A DNA stretch of 64,000 nucleotides from Flavobacterium beibuense. Lineage in GTDB: Bacteria; Bacteroidota; Bacteroidia; Flavobacteriales; Flavobacteriaceae. The stretch lies in assembly GCF_004151245.1 (NCBI RefSeq), contig NZ_JUIW01000003.1, forward strand, positions 1 to 64,000, read 5' to 3'. A model generated the notes under the pieces. That model saw nothing but the letters and a program-made list of their open reading frames with translations, was not told where the DNA came from and did not search any database. Shown here in pieces: positions 9,803-18,600 of the stretch. The first letter of the stretch is position 1. Each line of letters opens with the position of its first letter. The position numbers and the translations under genes are program-made.

Positions 9803-10860
9803 TAGTTATATTTTAAAAGTGAAAGGATTTCTTTAATAGAAAAATCTGCAGCGCAAACAAACTCATCAGATGCGCCATAATAAACCGTTACGGTATCATT
9901 ATCATTTTTTAGAATATGACCGTTAGTAAATACAACATTTCCAAAAAAGCCGGTCAGTTCATAATTGGCAGTCGGAATCATTATTGGGTCTTCCGTTCGG
10001 GCAAGTACTTTTGAAGGGTCATTAAGATCCAGTAATAATGCCCCCAGACAATACTGATGTTTATCGTTTGCTCCGTGATAAATTTCCAGCCAGCCCTTTT
10101 CAGTTTTTATAGGGGCAGCTCCCGCGCCTATGCGTTTGCTGTCCCATTGCTCTTTACGGGTTTTGGCTATACATTTATGATTTCCCCAGTGAATACTGTC
10201 GGGAGATGAGGCAATCCATATATAATTACCGCCTATGTCTACACTGCTTGGCCTGTGAAGAGCATAATAAAGACCGTTTATTTTTTCTTCAAAAATGGCA
10301 CAGTCCTTATTGTGGGCAGGGAATATCATTCCGTGCTTTTCAAAGTTTTTCCAGTTTTCGGTAGTTCTTAGGCCTACACCCACACCATTATCAGAAACAG
10401 AAGTAAACGTAAGGTAATATTTCCCTTCAATTTGGGCTACCCTGCAGTCTTCTATACCAAAGGTTTCTAATATACCTTCGCCTACCAGCTTAGGATAATC
10501 TTCCGGTTCGTAGAAATTTATACCGTCGTCACTACATACTAACCTCAGGTGAGATAATGTAGTAAGGTAATCTGTTCCTTTATAGTTGATAACTCTTGCA
10601 TCTGTTGCAATAAGCTCGGGGTCATTTTTTTCTATTTCTATAATTGTTATATCTCCTGTTTCGGTAAGGATAGGGAAGGAAATAATACCCTCTTTTTGTT
10701 TAGGCCTTTCGGCTACTCTCACTATAAGCCAGCTTTTTTCCTGAAACTTAAAGGCACCCGGATTAAGAAGGCATGTAATTTCAAGGCCTTCAGTACTGGG
10801 AATTAAATCTGCCGGAGATAGTAGTGGGTTTTGTGCAAAACGTTTTGCTATGTCTTTCAT
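9802..10860 (-). CDS. Glycoside hydrolase family 130 enzyme (mannoside phosphorylase or beta-mannosidase)
   Basis: The 352 residues match GH130 in length and pattern: a five-bladed propeller fold, GIEDCRV at about residue 137 (the family ED-x-R segment that carries the acidic catalytic residue), YYALHRPSS at about 200, and GAAPIKTEKGWLEIYHG at about 250. There is no signal peptide, so it acts in the cytoplasm. Known members are inverting phosphorylases of beta-1,4-mannosides (mannosyl-glucose, mannosyl-GlcNAc, mannooligosaccharides) or hydrolases of beta-1,2-mannosides. The phosphate-binding basic residues separate the two, but I cannot align them reliably by eye. With the MFS and SusCD neighbours, the locus probably targets a beta-mannose-containing glycan. 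Confidence 0.85.
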   Translation of the reverse strand: MKDIAKRFAQNPLLSPADLIPSTEGLEITCLLNPGAFKFQEKSWLIVRVAERPKQKEGIISFPILTETGDITIIEIEKNDPELIATDARVINYKGTDYLTTLSHLRLVCSDDGINFYEPEDYPKLVGEGILETFGIEDCRVAQIEGKYYLTFTSVSDNGVGVGLRTTENWKNFEKHGMIFPAHNKDCAIFEEKINGLYYALHRPSSVDIGGNYIWIASSPDSIHWGNHKCIAKTRKEQWDSKRIGAGAAPIKTEKGWLEIYHGANDKHQYCLGALLLDLNDPSKVLARTEDPIMIPTANYELTGFFGNVVFTNGHILKNDNDTVTVYYGASDEFVCAADFSIKEILSLLKYN

Positions 10861-10883
10861 TTTATAATTATTGTGGTAATTAA

Positions 10884-10930
10884 TTGGGTTAACCCGGGGC
10901 TGAATGGGCAGCTCCCGAGTACTAACCCAA
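10884..10930 (-). other. Intercistronic hairpin between susD and GH130
   Basis: TTGGGTTA (10884-10891) pairs with TAACCCAA (10923-10930), and inside it CGGGGCTG pairs with CAGCTCCCG. The stable stem fills the 77-nt gap. It has no T tract, so it is more likely an RNA-stability or processing element than a full terminator. Confidence 0.6.
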
Positions 10931-10937
10931 CAAGTAT

Positions 10938-12413
10938 TTAGTAACCTTCGTTTTGTGTTAAAGTTCCTGCTGATGCATCTATTTCTGATTGCGGAATAGG
11001 ATAAAGCATATGCCTTGGCAGGAAATTCTTACCATGATCCTGCATTACTTCCTGTGCGATTCCCCAACGTTTAAGATCCAGCATTCTTTGGTTTTCAAAG
11101 CCCAGCTCAACACGTCTTTCAGAAATAAGCCAGTTTTTTACGGTTGCCATATCGGTAGAAGCAGGCCTGTCCGGCAATGTGCCGGCAGGAGGAACTTCTC
11201 CGTTTGCATCTACAGTGGTTCTGGCCCTTTCCCTAACCTGATTGAGAATAGCTATAGCACCTGCATGATCTCCGGTTTCATTAAGAGCTTCGGCTTTCCA
11301 AAGCAAGGCATCCGCATAACGTATGTAAACTTTATTGTTAGGAGCATCATCATTACCTTTATTGGTTCCGTCAAGGCTTCCCAACATCTTGTTTACATTT
11401 TGATTATCAACATCTACTGTATAAAGTTTGCGTGGATCGTTCGTTTCAAAAGCATTTAAGAAATCATCAGACGGAGCAAAGAATCCCCAACCAAGAGGGG
11501 CGCAGATACCGTTTCCTCTTCTTGGCGTTGCATTAGTTTGATGGTCAAATGAAAAAATTACTTCATTATCATCATACTCACTGGTAAAACTGTCAAAATA
11601 GTTTGCGTTAAGGCTGTATCCTAATGCCGGAAGCTGGTCTACCAATCCCGGAACTTCTGCCCAATTTTGCGTGTATAATTGAGCTTTGGCAAGTAATGCT
11701 ATCGCCGCACCTTTAGGAACCCTCCATTTTTCAGTGTCAGAAGAGTATTTAGAGTTAGGAAGTAAATCTTTCGATAAAACAAGTTCGGCTTTTATATTAT
11801 CCCAAACCTCATTTTTGTCTACCCTTACAGCAACTTCAAAAGCTTCCTGATATGTTTTTACCGGTCTTAAAATTAAGGGAACATCACCAAAATTTGTTAC
11901 CAGCGAAAAGTAATAGTATGATCTAAGGAAATATGCTTCTCCTAACAATTGATTTTTTCTGGCTGTTGTAATGCCTGTAATAGATTCTATATCAGGGTTT
12001 GTAAGTAGTTCTATGGCAATGTTCAGCCTTTTAATACCTTCGTAGTTGTACTTCCAAAGTCCGTTAGGTCCGCCGTTAGTTGAGGTAAAAGTAAAATTGT
12101 CAATATCATCTATCCAGGGTTGGTCTCCGTCTGTAACCCATTTCTTTTTCATATCATCAGAAGCTATATCCTGAAGAATATAATCGTTTTGGAAAACAAG
12201 CCCTCCGGCCCAGTCCCATTCTCCTAAAATATTAAGCCTGTTAGAAAGCAGGTCGTAAGAAGACTTTACTGCTGTTTCTATAGTAGCTATAGTAGGAGTG
12301 GTGTTTGCCTGTTCCTGGGTAGTAAGACCTATTGGGTCCTGAGTAAGTTCGTCGTCACAGGCAGTAAGTGAGATGATACTTATAAATAGTCCTATTTTTA
12401 TATAATTTTTCAT
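10938..12413 (-). CDS. susD: SusD/RagB family outer-membrane glycan-binding lipoprotein
   Basis: This 491-residue protein has the lipoprotein signal MKNYIKIGLFISIISLTAC (Cys19). It has the SusD-like TPR scaffold, including GEAYFLRSYYYFSLVTNFGDVPLI (about residues 150-180) and the C-terminal motif RRVELGFENQRMLDLKRWG before YPIPQSEID. SusD proteins cap the SusC channel on the cell surface and bind the oligosaccharide. It lies 13 bp after susC and shares its transcript. The name marks family membership only; starch is not implied. Confidence 0.95.
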   Translation of the reverse strand: MKNYIKIGLFISIISLTACDDELTQDPIGLTTQEQANTTPTIATIETAVKSSYDLLSNRLNILGEWDWAGGLVFQNDYILQDIASDDMKKKWVTDGDQPWIDDIDNFTFTSTNGGPNGLWKYNYEGIKRLNIAIELLTNPDIESITGITTARKNQLLGEAYFLRSYYYFSLVTNFGDVPLILRPVKTYQEAFEVAVRVDKNEVWDNIKAELVLSKDLLPNSKYSSDTEKWRVPKGAAIALLAKAQLYTQNWAEVPGLVDQLPALGYSLNANYFDSFTSEYDDNEVIFSFDHQTNATPRRGNGICAPLGWGFFAPSDDFLNAFETNDPRKLYTVDVDNQNVNKMLGSLDGTNKGNDDAPNNKVYIRYADALLWKAEALNETGDHAGAIAILNQVRERARTTVDANGEVPPAGTLPDRPASTDMATVKNWLISERRVELGFENQRMLDLKRWGIAQEVMQDHGKNFLPRHMLYPIPQSEIDASAGTLTQNEGY

Positions 12414-12426
12414 GATTCTTTTTTTT

Positions 12427-15400
12427 CTAAAGTTTTACCCTTGCTCCAAAAATAACCGCTGTTGATTGCGGATAAGTACCTTTATCTATCAGTGAAGTAG
12501 ATTCCGGATCCAGTCCTTTGTAATCAGTAAAGGTTAGTAAGTTTTGTCCTGAAACATAAAGTCGCAGATTGGAAATTCCTTTAATAACATTGTTTAGTGT
12601 ATAGCCTATCTCAATATTTTTCAGCCTTAAGTATGAAGCATCTTCTACAAACTTGCTCGATACAAAGCCACCTCCGTTATTATTAAAGGTTAGGCGAGGG
12701 GTAGTGTTACTGGTTCCTTCACCATTCCAGCTGTTTAAAACATCTGTAGTTGAGTTGAACGGACGGCTGTCGTAATCCAATATTTGTATCATGTCGTTAT
12801 ACCTGTCTACATCCTTAACTCCCTGGAAAAGGAATGAAAAATCAAAGTTTTTGTACGAAGCATTAAATGCAAGACCGTATGTTACCTTAGGTATAGGGTT
12901 TCCTATAAATGTGCGGTCATCGGCATTTATTTGTCCGTCGTTGTTAAGGTCTCTAAATTTCATGTCTCCCGGTTGTGCACCATTAGCATTAGTATACAGG
13001 TAAGAATCAACTTCAGTCTGATTTTGGTATATACCGTCAAAAACGTAACCGTAGTATGAGCTTATCGGCTGTCCTACCTGAGTTCTTGTATGGGTGGCAT
13101 CGTCTTGGATGTTTTGTACATACTGTTGCAGCTTAGTCACATCATTATCAAGTGTGGCTAAATTTGCATTGATACCATATTTAAACTCATTATCGTTGTT
13201 TTTGTAGCCAAGTGAAAATTCAAAACCTTTGTTTTCTACTTGTCCGGCATTTACATAGGTTCTGCCTATAACACCTACTGATACCGCCGGTAACCCTACG
13301 CTTAGTAGTATATCATCGGTAGTTTTATTAAAATAATCTACCGAGAAAGATAGTTTGTCATTTAAGAAACCGAAATCTATACCTACATTGGTTTGTGTGG
13401 TGGTTTCCCATTTTAAATCAGGGTTACCGTAACGTACAATATTTACAACACCTCCTGTGGTTGAAACCAGTGTTTCATAAGCATTATTAGGTATTTCCTG
13501 ATTACCTGCCTGCCCCCAGCTTGCTCTTAGTTTTGTGTAAGATAACCAGCTGATGTTTTGCATAAACTCTTCTTTGGATATAATCCAGTTAGCAGAGAAT
13601 GAAGGGAAATATCCCCATTTGTTGTTAGGTCCGAATCTTGAGGAAGCATCTGCTCTTAGTGTAGCTGTAGCAAAGTATTTATTGTCGTAACCATAGGTTC
13701 CTGATCCGAAGAAAGATAAAAGGCTCCATTGACTGGCAGAACCCGAACTATATGGGTACGGAGTATTGTCGCTTCCTAACCCACCATAATCAAGGTAACG
13801 GAAAGGATCGGTAGTATTATCATAATTTGATCTGCTTCCGCCTATAGCATCAACCTTATTCTTAATAAACTCTGAACCTGCCAGAATATTAAGGCTATGA
13901 ACTTCATTAAGGGTTTTTACATAGTTAAGTGTGTTAGACCATGTAAAGGTTACATCCTGACCTCTATTTTCATTAAGGCTGTTCGGCCTGTTGTTTCTTC
14001 CTAATCCGTAGTAAACATTACCAGGGTCTCCTATGTTAGGGTCTCCATAATTTTCAGCAAAGTTTTTATTGTGAGAGAATCTGATATCTGCTCCAAGGTT
14101 ACTCCTGAATTTTAATGATTTATCTCCTAAAAGAGCATATTCGGCAAATACATTTCCAAATGTTTGGTATGTATTTCTCTTATCATCAGTAAAATGTACA
14201 ATAGCAAGAGGGTTTGATGAATATTCATATATCTTACTCCATCCGTCGTTAGGCCCCGTATAAAAAGGAAGATCTGTATAAGGGTCTCTAACTGAGTATG
14301 TAGGGTCGTTTATATCTTTGTATACAGATAATACCGGAGGTCGTATTAAAGCATGGCGTATAACTCCCGGAGCATCTCCACTTGAAGAAAGTTTATCCTG
14401 AGACTGGAAGCTAAGCTGCACATTAGCACCTACAGTAAACCTGTCTGTAACGTCTGCATTAATATTAGTTCTCAGGTTTACCCTTCTGTAAGCATCATTA
14501 TTTTCTGTAACTATACCGTTTATTCCATAATATCCACCCGAAACCATGTATCTAACCTTATCAGAAGCTCCGCTGGCTGAAAGTTGAAGGTTGTTAGATA
14601 CACCGGTAGTGAATAATTCATCAAGCCAGTCTGTATCGGCTAAATCGGTTCTTGTTCTTCGGTCAAAAGCATAAGGGCTTTCTGCTGTAGGATCATTCCC
14701 AATTGTATTGTGCCAAGCCATATCTTTTACGGTAAGATATTGGTCGGCATTTAAAAGATCAGGTAAGTTTGTAGCATTATGAATTCCTGTAAAAATATCA
14801 ACATCAAAGCTCGATATGCCTTTTGTTCCCTGTTTAGTAGTAATTACTACCACACCGCCTGCTGCCCTGGAACCATATATAGCTGCCGAAGCCGCATCTT
14901 TTAAAACCGTCATAGACTTTACATCTCCCTGATTAAGGAAAGATATATCACGTGTAGGTACACCATCTACTACATAAAGAACATCATTATTACCCAGTGT
15001 GCCTTCTCCGCGTATTCTTAATTTTATTCCGTCTCCGGGAGCACCCGTATTTGCAGCAACAAATACACCGGCAACCTGCCCCTGTAAAGCCTGTGCTACA
15101 TCCGGTATCCTGGTTTTGGAAAGATTATCCATATCTACCTGAGCAACAGCGCCGGATATGGAGTTTTTCTTTTGTCCCACATAACCGGTTACTACTACTT
15201 CATTTAGGTTTACTGTATCTTCCTGCATTACCACATTTATAATTCCGCTTCCGTCATTAGCAATCTCCTGTGTGCCATAGCCTACAAAACTGAATACTAA
15301 TACTGCATCTGACGGAACATCATTTAAAACATACCCACCATCCATATTAGTTGATGTGGTTACAGATGTACCTTTTATTAATACATTGACTGATGGTAAA

Positions 15401-15507
15401 GGACCTGTTTTATCTGAAACAGTACCCTGAACAGTTTGTGCAAAAATTACACTACCTGATAACATTGCCCACATAAGGAGCAAATTGTAAATAATTTTCC
15501 TACTCAT
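12427..15507 (-). CDS. susC: SusC/RagA family TonB-dependent outer-membrane transporter
   Basis: This 1026-residue protein begins with a signal peptide (to VIFAQ) and a CarboxypepD_reg-like domain (about 25-100). Next are the NEVVVTGY TonB-box region (about 105), the plug domain with ALQGQVAGVFV and LYVVDGVPT (about 140-180), and a long C-terminal beta-barrel ending in ARVKL. It imports the oligosaccharide captured by SusD using TonB energy. It is the first gene of the operon, and two palindromes lie about 130-165 bp upstream of its ATG, a likely site for transcriptional control by the upstream hybrid regulator. Confidence 0.96.
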   Translation of the reverse strand: MSRKIIYNLLLMWAMLSGSVIFAQTVQGTVSDKTGPLPSVNVLIKGTSVTTSTNMDGGYVLNDVPSDAVLVFSFVGYGTQEIANDGSGIINVVMQEDTVNLNEVVVTGYVGQKKNSISGAVAQVDMDNLSKTRIPDVAQALQGQVAGVFVAANTGAPGDGIKLRIRGEGTLGNNDVLYVVDGVPTRDISFLNQGDVKSMTVLKDAASAAIYGSRAAGGVVVITTKQGTKGISSFDVDIFTGIHNATNLPDLLNADQYLTVKDMAWHNTIGNDPTAESPYAFDRRTRTDLADTDWLDELFTTGVSNNLQLSASGASDKVRYMVSGGYYGINGIVTENNDAYRRVNLRTNINADVTDRFTVGANVQLSFQSQDKLSSSGDAPGVIRHALIRPPVLSVYKDINDPTYSVRDPYTDLPFYTGPNDGWSKIYEYSSNPLAIVHFTDDKRNTYQTFGNVFAEYALLGDKSLKFRSNLGADIRFSHNKNFAENYGDPNIGDPGNVYYGLGRNNRPNSLNENRGQDVTFTWSNTLNYVKTLNEVHSLNILAGSEFIKNKVDAIGGSRSNYDNTTDPFRYLDYGGLGSDNTPYPYSSGSASQWSLLSFFGSGTYGYDNKYFATATLRADASSRFGPNNKWGYFPSFSANWIISKEEFMQNISWLSYTKLRASWGQAGNQEIPNNAYETLVSTTGGVVNIVRYGNPDLKWETTTQTNVGIDFGFLNDKLSFSVDYFNKTTDDILLSVGLPAVSVGVIGRTYVNAGQVENKGFEFSLGYKNNDNEFKYGINANLATLDNDVTKLQQYVQNIQDDATHTRTQVGQPISSYYGYVFDGIYQNQTEVDSYLYTNANGAQPGDMKFRDLNNDGQINADDRTFIGNPIPKVTYGLAFNASYKNFDFSFLFQGVKDVDRYNDMIQILDYDSRPFNSTTDVLNSWNGEGTSNTTPRLTFNNNGGGFVSSKFVEDASYLRLKNIEIGYTLNNVIKGISNLRLYVSGQNLLTFTDYKGLDPESTSLIDKGTYPQSTAVIFGARVKL

Positions 15508-15636
15508 ATGAAAAATGTAAAATGTTAATAATTAGTAAATTTTTTTTCATGTTCGTAATTTTAGGTTAGTTAAATTATGATATTTATTTTTTTTGGGTTA
15601 CGAAAACGTTGTAAATGTAATTATGAGGCATAAAAA

Positions 15637-15669
15637 ATAGTGTACACTATTTCTTCAAAAGTGTACACT
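15637..15669. promoter_or_regulatory. Pair of palindromes upstream of susC (probable operator)
   Basis: ATAGTGTACACTAT (15637-15650) is a perfect 14-bp palindrome, and AGTGTACACT (15660-15669) repeats its core. The centres are 21 bp apart, two helical turns, so two bound proteins would sit on the same DNA face. The site is between the hybrid regulator gene and susC and is the best candidate target for that regulator's AraC-type domain. Confidence 0.65.
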
Positions 15670-15698
15670 ATCTGTAAAATGTTGATTTCTAAACTATT

Positions 15699-18600
15699 CT
15701 AAAATGCAGCAGCCTTGTTTTTAAATTGCAGCTGATAATTTTTAGGAGTGGTTTTATATATCTTTTTGAACTCCCTGTAGAAATAAGAACGATTATTAAA
15801 GCCCGATTTGTAGCACACTTCTGATACGGTTAATATATTTTTACGGAGAAGCTCTGCAGCATATTTTAATCGTATAGTCCTTATGAGATCGCCCGGCGAC
15901 AGATTAAAAATTTCTTTTGTCTTTCTGTATAACTGTGAGTTGCTAATACCCATTTCCTTTTCAATAAAAGCGCTGTCGAGTTTTTCATTATCTATATTTT
16001 CACGTATCAGGTCTATTACTGTTTTTATAAAAGTCTTTTCATCATTATTAATAGGTATTTCAGGCAGGTTGTCTACAAGTGTATCCTGAACAAAGTGTTT
16101 TAGAATAAGCTCTTTTTCTTCTAAAAGCTTTTGTATCCTTACCAATAGGTGATCAGGATAAAATGGTTTTGGTATATAAGAGTTTGCACCACTTTCAAGC
16201 CCTTCAATCCTGTGTTCTACAGAGCTTTTTGCCGTTAGCATTATAAATGGAATATGGCAGGTCCTTACATCTGTTTTAACTGTACGGCAAAACTCAACAC
16301 CATCCATAACAGGCATCATAACATCACTTATAATGATGTCAGGTGTTTCGGTTTCCATAATTTTCAGCGCTTCATTACCATTAAGAGCAAAAATCAATTC
16401 ATACTTATTACCTAAAAGATCTTTAAGATAGGTATGAATTTCTTTTTCATCTTCGGCAATAAGAATTTTCTTTTTATGGCTTTCCGCCTTATCAATAGCA
16501 ATAATTTTTTCAGGAATGTTTTCCTGTTCGGGTAATGTTTCCTCAAGAATATCCTTAAGCTGGTGCGAGATAAAAGAAGGGGTAATCCCTAAATCTATTT
16601 CTGTTCCCGTGAAAAACTCTTTTTCACAAGGGATTATAATGGTAAATACAGTATTCTCGTCAGGAATGCTGGATACTGTGATTTCGCCTCTCAATACGCT
16701 AACAAGCCTTTTTACATAGGCGAGCCCTATACCTGTCCTGAACATTTCGGTATCAGATACCTGATTTGGATCTGATAGGAAGAAACGATCAAATATTGAT
16801 TCCAGCTTTTCTTTAGGGATACCCTTACCGTTATTAGTAACCGCTATTTTTAACTTTTTATCAGGAGAATCTTCTATAAGGCATTCAAGATTTATTTTAC
16901 CGTTAGCAGGGGTATACTTAAATGCATTTGACAGCAGGTTAAAAACAATCTTTTCAATTTTTTCTTTATCAAACCACCCTTTCATAGTATGTGGAATGTT
17001 TAGCGTGTAGTCAATATTTTTATCAATAGCCCAGTCATCAAACAGTTCGGCAATTTGCTCCATAATATTTACCAGGTCAAACTCCCTTACTTTTACATCA
17101 AGATGGTCGTGCTCAGCTTTTCTGAACTCTAAAAGTTGTTGTGTAAGAAAAGAAAGTCTGGAAGCATTTCTCTTGATCATATTAACAAACTTTTTGTTGC
17201 GGTCATCAAGATTATTTGTTTCGGATAGTTTTTGAGCGGGACCACTAATAAGTGTAAGAGGCGTTAAAAACTCATGCGCAATATTGGTGAAAAATGTTAA
17301 TCTGTTTTCATGTAATTCTTCTTCTTTTTGCCTGAAAAGAATGTTTTGTTTTAAAGATTGTCTTTTTAAATAATAGCTTCTGACAAAAAGAATAAAGCAA
17401 AGAGCAAGGACAAAATATATAATTAACGCTGTGTTAGACTGCCACCACACCGGCTTAACTTTTATATTTATGGTATGTACAGGATCTGTCCAAACACCAT
17501 CACTGTTAGACCATTTCATCCAAAGAGAATAATTGCCCGGGGGAACGTTTGTAAACGAAATTAATTTTCGGTTATCAATGGTATTCCATCCTTTATCAAA
17601 TCCTTCCAGTTGATATGCATACGTGCATTTTTCATTATTTATATAAGTTAGTGCCGTAAGGTGTATGTCAAAAAAGTTTTGATTGTGTTTTAATGTTATA
17701 GAAGGAGGTGTATTGATGTCAGGAGATACTAATAATCCCTGATAATAAGGAACAGACTGGTTATGACCGCTTATTTTATCTATAAACAAATCGGGTAAGT
17801 CATTAGATTGAGTGATATTTTTAGGAAGGAAATAATTAAAACCCTTTATTCCGCCCATGAATATATAACCCGACTCACTATCACGATAAAAGGCCCCATC
17901 TGCAAATTCATTATTCTGTAATCCGTCATTTTTCACATAGTTGGTAAACTTACCCTCACTTATATTAAAATTTGAAAGGCCAAAGTTTGTACTTATCCAC
18001 AGGCTTGAATTTTCATCAGGTATAATTCCGTGAACAGTGTTGTTAGGAAGTCCGTTGTTTACAGTATAGTGTGTAAAAAATGCTTTGTTATTATCGGTTA
18101 AGCTGTCTAATCTGTTAAGCCCATAGCTGGTTCCAATCCATAAAGTATTTTTTGCATCAACGGCTAAGCATAAAATGTCATTACTTGAAAGGCTTTTGTC
18201 GTGAGGATTATTCTTAAAGGAAGTAAAACCATCGGTTGTTTTATCAAAAACATTAAGTCCGCCCAAACGCGTTCCTATCCATAGTTTGTTATTATCTTTT
18301 GGAACAATAGAAAATATAATATTGCTGCTTAAAGTATTAGGTTGTGCATTGCTGGCAATATATTTTTTGTGATCAGTAATTTTAAGTTTTTTGCCGTCAC
18401 GTTCCATTTTTAGCTTAATCATGCCGTAGCCGTTAGTACCCAGCCAGATATTGTTATCCAAATCCTGGTATATGGCATATACTGATTTAAAATAGCCACA
18501 TTTGTCGCTACCTGCGATATCTTTCCAGTATATTAATTTAGATTCTTTTTCATCATAAACTGTTATTCCATTATCATCTGTTCCAAAAAGTATAAGGTTA

